This document shows, in pieces, positions 34,596 to 43,188 of a stretch of 64,000 nt of DNA (its first letter is position 1; each line of letters starts with the position of its first letter). The DNA lies in NCBI RefSeq assembly GCF_040187885.1, contig NZ_JBDPLH010000001.1, positions 434,001 to 498,000 on the forward strand, in the 5' to 3' direction. A model generated the notes under the pieces. The model ran no database searches. It had not been told where the DNA came from and saw only the letters and a list, made by a program, of their open reading frames with translations. The position numbers and the translations under genes are program-made. Source of the stretch: Roseateles_E cavernae. GTDB lineage: Bacteria > Pseudomonadota > Gammaproteobacteria > Burkholderiales > Burkholderiaceae_C.

Positions 34596-35555
34596 TCAGT
34601 CCAGCTTCAGGCCGCTGAGGGCGAACTGCTCCCGGATCCGGGCCTTCTCGGCCTCGGTCAGCGGCAAGAGCGGCCGGCGCACCGGTCCGCCGACGCGGCC
34701 CAGCAGCTCCAGCCAGTATTTGCTGTGCGCCTGCGGCTTGCCCTTGGGCTTGCAGGCCTTGAAGGCCTGGCGCGCCGACTCCAGGCTGTCGCGCACCACC
34801 CTGGCTTCCTTGAACCTGCCCTCGAAGGCCAGGCGGGTGTAATCGTTGATGCGCTGGTCGGCGCCGGTCTGCAGCAGCAGGGGCGGGGTCGAGCACAGGT
34901 ACAGGCGCCAGCCCAGCTCCTCGATATTGTCCAGCCACTCCTCCTCCGAGGCGGTGCTGACCTGGATCTGGTCGCCGACCAGGCGGCTCAGCTCCACATA
35001 CATCTCGCGCGGCACGCTGTACTTGATCGCGACGATATTGGGCAGCTGGGCGATGCGGGCGCAGAGCTCGGGGCTCATCAGGTAGCCGCAATCGGGGTGG
35101 TTCCACATCGCGATGCCGATGTCCAGCTGCTCGCTGATATGGCGGTAGTACTCGTAGATGGTCTCGTCGGTATCGGCGCCGAAATGCAGCACCGGGCTGT
35201 GCACGACGATCCAGTCGGCCCCCACCGCCTGGGCATGGCGGCCCAGCGCCAGCACCGTGTCCAGATTGGTGTCGGAGCAGGACATCACAGTGCGCGAACC
35301 CAGGGCTGCGGCCTCCTCGGCGGCGATCTCGAAGCTGCGCTTGCGCTCGGCCAGCGACATAGCGAAGAATTCGCCCTGCTTGCCGCAGACGAACAGCCCG
35401 CCGAGCTTCAGCCCCCCCATCCAGTGGCGCAGATTGGCGCGGAACCCCTCTTCGTCGACGGCGCCGCTGGCATCGAAAGGTGTCAGGGTCGCGGCCCAGA
35501 CGCCGTTGAAATGCGCCTTGGCATAGGCCTTGGCGTCCTGCTTGCTGTAGTTCAT
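34596..35555 (-). CDS. DHDPS/NAL-family aldolase-like protein without the catalytic Tyr
   Basis: A 319-residue TIM-barrel protein of the dihydrodipicolinate synthase/N-acetylneuraminate lyase family. The Schiff-base Lys is about 178 in NIVAIKYSVPREMY. At the place of the conserved catalytic Tyr (YNxP in DapA) it has Trp151 in IAMWNHPDCGYLM, so it is not a lysine-pathway DapA. Hydratase-aldolases of aromatic pathways (NahE type) belong to the same family, which would suit the context. It is embedded between the large and small subunit genes of a molybdenum hydroxylase, with a 4-nt overlap to the former. The reaction is unknown. Confidence 0.82.
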   Translation of the reverse strand: MNYSKQDAKAYAKAHFNGVWAATLTPFDASGAVDEEGFRANLRHWMGGLKLGGLFVCGKQGEFFAMSLAERKRSFEIAAEEAAALGSRTVMSCSDTNLDTVLALGRHAQAVGADWIVVHSPVLHFGADTDETIYEYYRHISEQLDIGIAMWNHPDCGYLMSPELCARIAQLPNIVAIKYSVPREMYVELSRLVGDQIQVSTASEEEWLDNIEELGWRLYLCSTPPLLLQTGADQRINDYTRLAFEGRFKEARVVRDSLESARQAFKACKPKGKPQAHSKYWLELLGRVGGPVRRPLLPLTEAEKARIREQFALSGLKLD

Positions 35556-37708
35556 CGCTTGCTTTCCGTGTTGTCTTGTTGAAGGGCCCGCCACAGGCGC
35601 TCGGCCGTCAGCGGAAAGTCGAGTTGCGGGCGGCCGCCCAGCGGCCGCAGCGCGTCATGCGCGGCGTTCAGCAGCGCGGCCGGCGCGCCGATGCAGCCGG
35701 CCTCGCCGACCCCCTTGGCACCCAGCGCATTGGCGGCGCTGCGGGTAGGCAGGCTGGCGAGCCGCAGGCGCGCCGGCATGTCGTCGGCGCGCGGCAGCGC
35801 GTAGTCCATCAGCGAGCCGCTCAGAAGCTGCCCCTGCTCGTCATAGACCAGGCGCTCCATCAGGCCCTGGCCCAGGCCCTGGGCCAGGCCGCCGATCAGC
35901 TGTCCATGGACCAGGGCCGGCGCGACCACCTGGCCGGCATCGTCGACCCAGACCAGGTCCTCGATGCGGGGCTGGCCGGTCTCGCGATCGATGGCCAGCG
36001 CCAGCATCACGCAGCCGGCCGCCCAGGCCTCGTGCGCGACCTCGTGCACCAGATCCACCGTGTGCGGCAATGCCGCGCCAGCGGCCAGCTCGGCACGCAG
36101 CTGCTGGGCCGCCTTCAGCACCGCGCTGCCGCCGATGGCCGTGCTGCGGCTGGCCAGCGCACCGATGCCCACCGGGCAGGCGGCGGTGTCGCCATGGACC
36201 ACCGTGATATCGGCGCTCGCGCAGCCCAGCGCCTCGGCGGCGATCAGCGCATAGCTGGTCTCGCGGCCCTGGCCCTGGGCCGTGGCGCCGGTGGCCAGCA
36301 GATAGCGGCCATCGGCCCGGGCCGTCAGGCGCACGCTCTCGAAGCCCTGGCCGCAGGGCTCGACATAGAGGGCGATGCCCAGGCCCAGCAGCTCGCCGGC
36401 CGCGCGGCGGCGCGCCTGCTCGGCGCGGCGCTCTTCGTAGCCGAACAGCTCGGCGGCGCGGCGCAGCAGGGCCGGCAGATCGCAAGCATCGAGGCGCTGG
36501 CCATTGGGCCAGTCGGTGGGCAGCTGCTGCGGCGCCCAGCAGTTGCGCAGGCGCAGCGCCAGCGGGTCCAGGCCCGCACCGGCGGCGGCCTCGTCGATCA
36601 GCCGCTCCATCAGGATGGCCGCCTCGGGCCGGCCGGCACCGCGGTAGATGCCCACCGCGGCGGCGTTCGACAAGCGGCCCTCGCCCCGCACCGCCTGCAC
36701 CGGCACGCGGTAGGGCCCGGGCAGGATGCGACAGGCATTGCGCAGCGGCGCGGCCGCGCTATAGGGCAGCCAGTGGCCCAGCGCAAAGCGCAGATCGGCC
36801 TGCAGCGCGGCGAGGTGGCCGTCGGCGTCCAGCCACAGCCGGCCCTGCAGCCGCGCGGCCCGGCCATGGGTGGCCGACAGCAGGTCCTCGCCACGGGTGG
36901 ACTGCCACAGCAGCGGCCGGCCCAGCCGGCGCGCGGCCCAGGCCAGCATCAGGTCTTCCGGGAACACCGAGGCCTTGCCGCCGAAAGCGCCGCCGACATC
37001 GGGCGCCACGACGCGCACCTGCTCCAGCGCCAGGCCCAGCGCCAGCGCCAGGTCCTCGCGGGCGCGGCTGGGGGTCTGGGTCGACAGCCAGGCCTGCAGG
37101 CCCCGGCCGTCCCAGCTCAGGAGCGCGGCGCGCGGCTCCATCGGCGCCGGTGCGACCCGGGGCAAGGCGATCTGCGCCTCGGCCGCTGGCGGGCTCTCGG
37201 GCAGGCGGCCCACGGCGAACTCGCTGCGCAGCGCGACGTTGTCGGGCAGGCCGGGATAGAGGGCGGGCGCGCCTTCGCTCTGGTGGTCCAGAACCGGGGC
37301 CAGGTCTTGATAGTCGGCCCAGACCAGATCGGCCGCCGCCTGGGCCTGGGCCCGGCTCTCGGCCAGCACCAGGGCCACGGGCGCACCGACCGCCAGCACC
37401 CGGTCGGCCGGCACCAGCTCGGCCTCGGGCAGGGTCATGCCGGCCAGCAGGCGGTTGACGCGGGGCTGGCGCAGGCCGGCGAAATCGGCCGGGCCCAGCA
37501 CCGCCAGCACGCCCGGCTGGGCCCGCGCCTCGGCCATCTCCAGGCCCAGCAGCCGCGCATGGGCATGGGGGCTGCGCACAAAGACCGCGTGGGCTTGGCC
37601 GGGCAGGCGGATATCGCCGACAAAACGCCCGCGCCCGCTCAGCAGGGCCGGGTCTTCGACGCGCAGAAAGCCGGCGGCGTCGGGGTTGGCGGCTTGTTCG
37701 GTAGGCAT
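35552..37708 (-). CDS. Molybdenum hydroxylase large subunit (CoxL/XDH type)
   Basis: A 718-residue molybdopterin-binding subunit. It begins RVEDPALLSGRGRFVGDIRLPGQAHAVFVRSPHAHA, typical of the family, and has the cofactor loop DVGGAFGGK (about 230), IYRGAGRPEA (about 360) and the C-terminal LGAKGVGEAGCIGAP with the catalytic Glu. It lacks the CO-dehydrogenase active-site loop with Cys, so an aromatic or N-heterocycle hydroxylase is more likely than a CO oxidase. At 718 residues it is slightly short for the family. It is the first gene of the minus operon and is divergent from a porin gene across a TGTATACAT site. Confidence 0.9.
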   Translation of the reverse strand: MPTEQAANPDAAGFLRVEDPALLSGRGRFVGDIRLPGQAHAVFVRSPHAHARLLGLEMAEARAQPGVLAVLGPADFAGLRQPRVNRLLAGMTLPEAELVPADRVLAVGAPVALVLAESRAQAQAAADLVWADYQDLAPVLDHQSEGAPALYPGLPDNVALRSEFAVGRLPESPPAAEAQIALPRVAPAPMEPRAALLSWDGRGLQAWLSTQTPSRAREDLALALGLALEQVRVVAPDVGGAFGGKASVFPEDLMLAWAARRLGRPLLWQSTRGEDLLSATHGRAARLQGRLWLDADGHLAALQADLRFALGHWLPYSAAAPLRNACRILPGPYRVPVQAVRGEGRLSNAAAVGIYRGAGRPEAAILMERLIDEAAAGAGLDPLALRLRNCWAPQQLPTDWPNGQRLDACDLPALLRRAAELFGYEERRAEQARRRAAGELLGLGIALYVEPCGQGFESVRLTARADGRYLLATGATAQGQGRETSYALIAAEALGCASADITVVHGDTAACPVGIGALASRSTAIGGSAVLKAAQQLRAELAAGAALPHTVDLVHEVAHEAWAAGCVMLALAIDRETGQPRIEDLVWVDDAGQVVAPALVHGQLIGGLAQGLGQGLMERLVYDEQGQLLSGSLMDYALPRADDMPARLRLASLPTRSAANALGAKGVGEAGCIGAPAALLNAAHDALRPLGGRPQLDFPLTAERLWRALQQDNTESKR

Positions 37709-37822
37709 GGGGGCGATTGGACACAGGGCCGAGCAGCAAGACAAACGCAAAATATTTGTTGATTCAGTGGTTTTGTTTCTGGATCGATTGCAGCACCGGA
37801 ACGCAAAGGAGTTCGGATAATT

Positions 37823-37850
37823 TGGATACTTAATAAGTATTGTGTATACA
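37823..37850. promoter_or_regulatory. Candidate GntR operator pair 1 (coxL / porin)
   Basis: TGTATACA (37843-37850, followed by T) lies in the divergent gap of the Mo-hydroxylase operon and the porin gene, with 40 nt between it and the porin ATG. A degenerate copy TGGATACT (6 of 8 matches) lies exactly 20 bp upstream at 37823-37830. The same 9-mer and the same 20-bp offset recur at three other promoters of this island. The TGTA/TACA core fits the GT...AC pattern of FadR-subfamily GntR operators. Confidence 0.65.
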
Positions 37851-37890
37851 TGACATCATTGAAGCATCCCATCACAACGAGGCCGATGTC

Positions 37891-39018
37891 ATGAAGAAGA
37901 CTGTTCCGACCCCCGCGTCGCGCAAGACCAGCCGGCTGGCCGCACTGTTGGCTGTGGCCACGCTGGGCGCTGGCGGCGCCGCCTTGGCCCAGGCCGAGGG
38001 CAGCGCGGTCAGCATCTACGGCTTTCTGAAGGTGGATGCCGAGATCGTCAGCGGCGGCAGCAACGGCAGCCTGAAGCGCCTGGCCAACAATCTCTCGGTG
38101 CTGGGCTTTCGCGCCCGCGAGGATCTGGGCGGCGGCCTCAGCGTCTGGGCCCAGATCGAGACCAATGTGCGGGCCGACACCGGCGAGGGCCCCTGGGGCG
38201 GCCGCAACACCGGCATCGGGCTGAAGGGCAGCCTGGGCGAGCTGGTGCTGGGCCAATGGGAGACGCCGCTGCGCTTTGTCTCGATCTATGCGGTCGACCC
38301 CTTCACGGCCGGCATCTTTGCCTCCAACAGCCTGATAGGCAACGGCTTCGCGACCGCGGCCAATGGCGCGGCGGCCGCCTCCTTCGACCGCCGCCAGCCC
38401 AATCTGATCCAGTACTGGAGCCCCAGCATCCAGGGCTTCAGCGCCCGGCTGGCCTGGGCGCCCAGCGAGGAGAAGACCGACAAGACCGCGCCCGAGCTGT
38501 TCTCAGGCCTGCTCAGCTACAGCCAGGGCCCCCTCTATGCCGCCTATGGCTACGAGCTGCATCGCGAGTATTTCGGCCCCGGCAGCGCCGACAGCGCCCA
38601 CCGCGTCGGCATCGCCTATTCATTCGGACCGACGCGGCTGCGCGGCAGCTGGGAGCGGCTGCGCTACGAGCCGGCGCCGGGCCAGCAACTCAGCCGCTCG
38701 GCCTGGCAGCTGGCCCTGACCCACCAGCTCGGCGCCAGCGGCAGCCTGCGCGCCTCCTATGTGCGGGCCGGGCGCTCCAGCGGCAATGCCAGCGCGGCCA
38801 TCGGCGGCATCGCGCGGCCGGGCAGCGACTCGGGCGCCAGCCAGGTGTCGCTGGGCTATGGCCACACCCTGTCCAAGCGCACCGAACTGTGGGCCGCCTA
38901 CACCCGCATCAGCAACGGCGCCGACGCCCTCTACAACCTGTCGGCCAACAGCCTGGCCGGGCTGCAGGCCGGCCAGGATCCGCAGGGCCTGGGCCTGGGC
39001 ATCACGCACCGCTTCTGA
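37891..39018 (+). CDS. Gram-negative trimeric porin (Burkholderiales type)
   Basis: A 375-residue outer-membrane porin with a signal peptide ending GGAALAQA (about 35), then SVSIYGFLKVDAEI as strand 1, the FRAREDLGGGLSVWAQIETNV constriction segment, and the aromatic C-terminus LGLGITHRF. These are hallmarks of the Comamonadaceae/Burkholderiales general porin fold (porin_4). Its promoter carries the island's TGTATACAT motif, so it is probably a substrate-induced channel for the compound degraded here. ATG 37891 begins the signal peptide. Confidence 0.9.
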   Translation: MKKTVPTPASRKTSRLAALLAVATLGAGGAALAQAEGSAVSIYGFLKVDAEIVSGGSNGSLKRLANNLSVLGFRAREDLGGGLSVWAQIETNVRADTGEGPWGGRNTGIGLKGSLGELVLGQWETPLRFVSIYAVDPFTAGIFASNSLIGNGFATAANGAAAASFDRRQPNLIQYWSPSIQGFSARLAWAPSEEKTDKTAPELFSGLLSYSQGPLYAAYGYELHREYFGPGSADSAHRVGIAYSFGPTRLRGSWERLRYEPAPGQQLSRSAWQLALTHQLGASGSLRASYVRAGRSSGNASAAIGGIARPGSDSGASQVSLGYGHTLSKRTELWAAYTRISNGADALYNLSANSLAGLQAGQDPQGLGLGITHRF

Positions 39019-39044
39019 GGGCGGTGCCGATGCCTGGTGGCGGC

Positions 39045-39794
39045 TCAGGCGGCGGTCTTGCGCGGCCGGCCGCGCGTCGCGGCCTTGGCGGCCGGCTTGG
39101 CGGTAGCGGCACGGCGCGGGCGCGCGGCCGGCGCTGCCGCCGCCTCGCCGGCCTGCTGCTCGCGCAGCAGCTCCAGCACATTGATGGAGAGACGGGCCGT
39201 GTGGTTGCGCATCGCCTCGTAGGAGGCCTCGGCGTTCGACGCGACGATGGCCGCGATCACCGCCTGGTGCTCGTCGTGCGAGACGGTCAGCCGGCGTTCG
39301 ACCTTTTTCTGCGCGGCACGGAACGGCGCCAGCCGCTCGCGCAGGCTGTCGAGCACGCCGGTCAGCGTGCGGTTCTGCGCGCCGGCGCCGATCAGCTGGT
39401 GGAACTGGTGGTTCAGCTCCAGATAGCCGGCCTCGTCGCCGCGCGCCACGCAGTCCTCGCTCTGCTGCTGCAGCATCTGCAGCTGCTTCTTCTGCACCGC
39501 GCTCATGCGCTCGGCGCTGATGCGGCAGCACAGCGCCTCCAGCTCCACCATGGCCTCCAGCATGTCGGACAGATCGCTCAGCCCGATGCTGCGCACGATG
39601 CCGCCCTTGCGCGGCTGCAGATCGATCAGGCCGCGCGCGGCCAGCTCGCGCAGCGCCTCGCGGATCGGCGTGCGCGAGACCTGGAAGCGCTCGGCCAGCA
39701 CCAGCTCCTCGAGCTTCTGGCCCGGCGGCAGTTTGCCGCTGACGATGTCCTCGGTCAGGCTGCGGCAGATGGCGGCGGATGCGTTGTTGGCCAT
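39045..39794 (-). CDS. GntR-family regulator (FCD domain) with AT-hook-like tail
   Basis: A 249-residue regulator. The winged HTH spans about 5-70 (EDIVSGKLPPGQKLEELVLAERFQVSRTPIREALRELAARGLI); the FCD effector domain spans about 80-215, with candidate metal/ligand His residues in LNHQFHQLIG, SHDEHQAVIAAI and MRNHTARLS. A 35-residue Ala/Lys/Arg-rich tail ends with RGRPRKTAA, an AT-hook-like core not usual in the family. It is divergent from a VOC gene, with a paired TGTATACA site between them. It is the best candidate regulator for the four sites in the island and is likely autoregulated. Confidence 0.9.
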   Translation of the reverse strand: MANNASAAICRSLTEDIVSGKLPPGQKLEELVLAERFQVSRTPIREALRELAARGLIDLQPRKGGIVRSIGLSDLSDMLEAMVELEALCCRISAERMSAVQKKQLQMLQQQSEDCVARGDEAGYLELNHQFHQLIGAGAQNRTLTGVLDSLRERLAPFRAAQKKVERRLTVSHDEHQAVIAAIVASNAEASYEAMRNHTARLSINVLELLREQQAGEAAAAPAARPRRAATAKPAAKAATRGRPRKTAA

Positions 39795-39922
39795 GCGTGA
39801 TCAATCCCCGGGTGCGGGCTGCGCCAGCCCTTGTTCGTAGCGCCAGGCCAGGCGCGCGCGCAAGACCTGGCCCCGGCGATTTTAGCTGCGCCAGACACAA
39901 GACAGCCTTGTTTTGCGCTTAT

Positions 39923-39950
39923 TGAATACACATTAATTATCATGTATACA
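39923..39950. promoter_or_regulatory. Candidate GntR operator pair 2 (gntR / VOC)
   Basis: ATGTATACAT (perfect palindrome; core TGTATACA 39943-39950) lies between the divergent GntR and VOC genes, with 53 nt between it and the VOC ATG. The secondary copy TGAATACA (7 of 8; reverse complement TGTATTCA) is at 39923-39930, exactly 20 bp upstream. The surrounding 60 bp are AT-rich against a GC-rich genome, as expected for a promoter. Confidence 0.7.
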
Positions 39951-40003
39951 TATAATCTTGATCACCCGAACCACTGACTTACCCATCCACAGGAGACCCT
40001 CTC

Positions 40004-40477
40004 ATGGCTAATGGCAAGCTGCGCCACATCGCGATCTCGGTGCCCGACCCCTGGGCCGTCGCACCCTTCTACATCGAGTCCTTCGGCCTGAAGAAGGTCG
40101 GCGAGACCGATTCCTCGCTGGCCCGCGGCATTTATCTGAGCGACGGCACCGTGACGATCGCGCTGCTGAAGTACAAGACCGACGAGGCCGCCGGCGAGCG
40201 CGGCCGCGACTATGTGGGCCTGCACCACATCGGCTTCTGGGTCGACGAGATCAAGCAGGCCCGCGCCGAGTGCGAGGCCGCCGGCGGCACTTACTACATG
40301 GGCGAGGTGCCGGTGAAGGGCAACAGCTTCTACGAGGTCAAGTACCGCGACCCGAACGGCGTCATCATCGACCTGACCGACCACGGCTGGGGCGGCGCCT
40401 CCAAGGACGGCGGCGCCCAGCCCGACGGCCCGGCGCTGCGGCATCCGGAATTGAAGGCCGAGCGCAGCGGGCTCTGA
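40004..40477 (+). CDS. VOC-superfamily protein (glyoxalase/dioxygenase fold)
   Basis: A 157-residue protein with two beta-alpha-beta-beta-beta modules. The first strand LRHIAISVPDP carries His8, the second module opens YVGLHHIGFWVDE (His74/75), and the last strand is EVKYRDPNGVIIDLTDHGW, with Asp where many family members have the third metal ligand Glu. A metal-dependent isomerase, hydrolase or ring-cleavage reaction is possible. It stands alone downstream of the paired GntR site and is divergent from the regulator, which suggests a core role in the pathway. ATG 40004 has a purine-rich AGGAGA 9-14 nt upstream. Confidence 0.85.
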   Translation: MANGKLRHIAISVPDPWAVAPFYIESFGLKKVGETDSSLARGIYLSDGTVTIALLKYKTDEAAGERGRDYVGLHHIGFWVDEIKQARAECEAAGGTYYMGEVPVKGNSFYEVKYRDPNGVIIDLTDHGWGGASKDGGAQPDGPALRHPELKAERSGL

Positions 40478-40479
40478 GC

Positions 40480-41256
40480 TCAGCTGCGAACCTCCAGATC
40501 GAAGGCCAGCAGCTTCCACTGGCCTTGTTCCAGCACATAGCGCTGCTCGAAGTCCACACGGCTTTTCTGCAGCTGGTAGTGCCCGGGCAGCACCAGCACG
40601 CCCTGGGCGTCGACGCGCGCGGCCTCGATCTGGGGCTCGTGTTTGTTCAGCACGGTCAGGTCGCCGATGTCGAACAGCGGGCGGTAGGCCTCGTCGAGCT
40701 TGGCGACGCTGAACTGCCGCTGCCACGTTTGCGAGATATTGCGGTGAAAACGCGCCATGCTGCGCTCGCGGGTCGAGACGGTGAACTCGTGCATCGCCAG
40801 CTTGACCATCTCGGCCTTGGCGCGCTCATCGGGCAAGGCGGGCTGCGGGGTCGTGGCGTCGGCGATGCCGGCCGGGTCGCGCCCGATGGCCTGGATGCGC
40901 CAGGCATCGCCTTCCTTGACCAGCGTGATGCTGACCGGGATGGTGGCGCCGCTCGCCGCCTCCAGCGTGCCGCGCAGCTCACCGCGCGCGCCGCTGACCT
41001 TGCGCTCCGACCAGCTGGTGCCGGCAATATCGTTCATGCCTTGGCCGCGCAGCTGGCGCGTCAGGCCTTCTTCACCGAGGCTGTCGCGCAGCTCGCGGGC
41101 CAGCAGCGCGCGTGCGCCGGCCATGTCCTGCTGGCGTGCGGCGCTGAAGAACTGGTCGGCAGTGCCGGCCAGGCCGGCGGTCAGATAGAGGCCGGCGCCA
41201 ACCGCCACGGCGGCCAGGCCCAGCAGGGCGACGGCGATCTTTTTCCAGGGTTTCAT
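40480..41256 (-). CDS. Exported or membrane-anchored protein of unknown function
   Basis: A 258-residue protein with an N-terminal hydrophobic helix (WKKIAVALLGLAAVAVGAGLYLTAGLAG, about 4-32), probably an uncleaved anchor. The rest has two similar-looking alpha/beta halves: TADQFFSAARQQDMAGARALLARELRD (NTF2-like opening) and, later, RFHRNISQTWQRQF with a closing sheet YVLEQGQWKLLAFDLEV, typical of NTF2/DUF4878-like folds. No enzymatic motif is seen. It begins the minus-strand block of small genes that interrupts the catabolic island and ends 2 nt after the VOC stop, tail to tail. Confidence 0.65.
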   Translation of the reverse strand: MKPWKKIAVALLGLAAVAVGAGLYLTAGLAGTADQFFSAARQQDMAGARALLARELRDSLGEEGLTRQLRGQGMNDIAGTSWSERKVSGARGELRGTLEAASGATIPVSITLVKEGDAWRIQAIGRDPAGIADATTPQPALPDERAKAEMVKLAMHEFTVSTRERSMARFHRNISQTWQRQFSVAKLDEAYRPLFDIGDLTVLNKHEPQIEAARVDAQGVLVLPGHYQLQKSRVDFEQRYVLEQGQWKLLAFDLEVRS

Positions 41257-41297
41257 GGCAAGACTCCTTGCTTCAGAGGGTGGGGGGTGCCGATGGC

Positions 41298-41672
41298 TCA
41301 GGGGGCGTCCTCGCCATCGGCGGCGAACTCGAGGAAGCGGTACTGGCCGTCCACACGGCCGAAATAGAAGGCGTAGGGCCGGCAGAACACGACCCGGCGA
41401 TCGCCGCCATCCGGCAGCGCCGCTTGCCTGGCTAGGCAGCGGCGCTGGGCGTCGGCAAAAAGCAGCCGGGGCATATCGCGCTGGAAACCGGCACGGTCCA
41501 ACGCGCGGCCCTCGAACAGAAAGGGCAGCCGGGTCAGCCCGGCCAGGGCCGGGCCGTCCTGGGCGCCGACGGCAGCACGGAAGCGGGCATGAAAACCGGC
41601 AAAGTCCTCGGCCCACAGCGGCCGCCAGACCAGCGCCAGCAGCAGCACGAGCAGGAGTCGTGGCTGTCTCAT
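41298..41672 (-). CDS. Small secreted protein, unknown
   Basis: A 124-residue protein with a clear signal peptide (MRQPRLLLVLLLALVWRPLWA, cleavage about 21). The mature part EDFAGFHARFRAAVGAQDGPALAGLTRLPFLFEGRAL has the look of a small periplasmic NTF2-like/DUF4440-like domain and contains two Cys (RRCLAR, VVFCRPY) that may form a disulfide. It is 41 nt before the preceding minus-strand gene and 11 nt after the ankyrin gene, so the three are probably co-transcribed. No function can be assigned. Confidence 0.6.
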   Translation of the reverse strand: MRQPRLLLVLLLALVWRPLWAEDFAGFHARFRAAVGAQDGPALAGLTRLPFLFEGRALDRAGFQRDMPRLLFADAQRRCLARQAALPDGGDRRVVFCRPYAFYFGRVDGQYRFLEFAADGEDAP

Positions 41673-41683
41673 CACGGGCCGCC

Positions 41684-42535
41684 TCACCACAGGCCCAGCC
41701 AACGCGGCTTCGTCACCGCCTCCAGGCGGGCCACGGCGCGTTTGTGGGTCTGCAGGTTCCAGGCCGTGGCCTCGGCGCGCTGGCGCGCCAGATCCAGCGG
41801 GCGCGCCCCGACGGCGAGAGGCTCGCCCGGCCCGAAGGCGCGCGACATGATGGGAGCCCGGTATCGGTAGGGTGCCGTGGTGCGCAGCTGCGGGTCGGCC
41901 CCCTGCGCCAGCAACCAGTCGATGCCGCGCACGCTGTCATGGAGCGCGGCAAAGTGCAGCGGCGTGAGACCGCCCTGGTTGCGCACATTCACCCCGGCCA
42001 CCAGCAGGCGCGGGTGGAACACCGTGTGGAGGGGCACGTTGCCGCGCGGGTCGGTGGCCAGCGGATCGGCACCGCCGTCCAGCAAGGCTTCCACCACGGC
42101 ATCGCCGGCCATATGGATGGGCTGCCGACCCTCGGCATCCAGCGCATCGATGCGGGCCCCGCGGGCGATCAGCAACCGGGCGCACGGCCCGCAGCCGAAG
42201 CGGGCCGCAAAGTGCAGAGTGGTTTCGGCATCGTCGCTGGTGCGCGCGTTGGGGTCCAGACCCGCGTCCAGCAGGCGCTGCAAGGTCGGTTCGCCCGCAC
42301 CGAGGTGTATCGCCTTGTGCAGCACGGTGGCGCCGCCCATCGGGTCGATCGGATAGGGCTTGCCGCTGCGCTGCTGCCGCGCGATCAGCTGCTCCAGCCC
42401 CGTCAGGCTATCAGCGGCAAAGACGGCTTTGAAGGCCTCCATGCCATCGTCCTGCGCCCACAGCGCGCCGGCCATCGAGCCCAGCAGCAGCGCAATGGCG
42501 TGGCGCCGAAGCAGCGCGGACAGGGGGATGCTCAT
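41684..42535 (-). CDS. Secreted ankyrin-repeat protein
   Basis: A 283-residue protein with a signal peptide (RRHAIALLLGSMAGALWAQ, ending about 27) and at least four ankyrin repeats: GGATVLHKAIHLGAGEPTLQRLLDAGLDPNA, ETTLHFAARFGCGPCARLLIARGARIDA, RQPIHMAGDAVVEALLDGGADPLA and LTPLHFAALHDSVRGIDWLLAQGADP. It is probably a periplasmic binding protein. ATG 42535 starts the signal. Together with the next two small genes it forms a likely operon unrelated to aromatic catabolism. Confidence 0.85.
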   Translation of the reverse strand: MSIPLSALLRRHAIALLLGSMAGALWAQDDGMEAFKAVFAADSLTGLEQLIARQQRSGKPYPIDPMGGATVLHKAIHLGAGEPTLQRLLDAGLDPNARTSDDAETTLHFAARFGCGPCARLLIARGARIDALDAEGRQPIHMAGDAVVEALLDGGADPLATDPRGNVPLHTVFHPRLLVAGVNVRNQGGLTPLHFAALHDSVRGIDWLLAQGADPQLRTTAPYRYRAPIMSRAFGPGEPLAVGARPLDLARQRAEATAWNLQTHKRAVARLEAVTKPRWLGLW

Positions 42536-42663
42536 CAGGGCCTCTCGGGTCGACGCGCCGGACCGGCGCACGAGAGGCAGTGTCAGAAACGCAGGTATCG
42601 GCCGCGCTTCGCGCCGCGTATCGCTGTGTTTCTTATGTTGTCAGGGCACGGGCCCTCACGGCA

Positions 42664-43188
42664 TCAGGCGCCGCGCGCGGCGCGGCCGGCGTCGAGCTGG
42701 GCGCGCAGCTCCGCGACCTCGGCGGCCAGGTTGTCGCGCGCGGTGACCGCGCCGACCAGCTCCATCTCGGCGGCCAGGCGCGCATCGGACTCGCCCGCCG
42801 CGCTCGCCAGCTGGCGCTCGAGCTGGCGGCGCAGCTCGGCGAGCTGGGCGTCCTTGCCCTCGATGGCCAGCTGATCCTTGGCCTTGCCGACCAGGGCGTT
42901 GGAGGCGATATCGCGGGCATGGCGCAGCTCCACCGTCAGCCGCTCGATGCTGGCATCGCGCTCCGCCAGCTGGGCCAAGGCCTGCTCGTTCGACTGCCGC
43001 AGTGCGGCCAGCTCGCCCTCTGTTTGCGCCAGACTGTCACGCAGCGGCACGGCCGCGTTCTCGGCCAGCTGCCGGGCCCAGCCGCTCAGCGCGGCGGTGA
43101 TCGACGCTGGGACAACAAGGTCCGTGCCCAGCGTCGCCTCGGCTGCAGCAGCGGCAACATCGCTGGCGGTGGTTTCTTGGCCTGACAT
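42664..43188 (-). CDS. Coiled-coil protein of unknown function
   Basis: A 174-residue acidic/Ala-rich protein. After a short start (MSGQETTASDVAAAAAEATLG) nearly the whole chain is heptad-patterned coiled coil (about 45-170: LAQTEGELAALRQSNEQALAQLAERDASIERLTVELRHARD and similar). Such proteins include KfrA-like DNA-binding and structural proteins, but no HTH is seen at the N-terminus. ATG 43188 is used; in-frame ATGs at 43221 and 43230 lack SDs. It is 128 bp from the ankyrin gene on the same strand. Confidence 0.6.
   Translation of the reverse strand: MSGQETTASDVAAAAAEATLGTDLVVPASITAALSGWARQLAENAAVPLRDSLAQTEGELAALRQSNEQALAQLAERDASIERLTVELRHARDIASNALVGKAKDQLAIEGKDAQLAELRRQLERQLASAAGESDARLAAEMELVGAVTARDNLAAEVAELRAQLDAGRAARGA

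Noticed and set aside
35552..37708. Carbon monoxide dehydrogenase
   Set aside because: Subunit layout is CoxLMS-like with CoxG, but the large subunit lacks the Cys-containing CO-specific loop, and the operon carries aldolase and AspDH genes, so another hydroxylase is more likely.
35576..37762. 728-codon + strand frame opposite coxL
   Set aside because: Shadow of the Mo-hydroxylase large subunit; no recognisable domain.
37843..37850. TGTATACAT as only a sigma-70 -10 box
   Set aside because: Possible for single cases, but the exact 9-mer, its palindromic symmetry and the 20-bp partner at four divergent gaps fit an operator better. Kept as an alternative.
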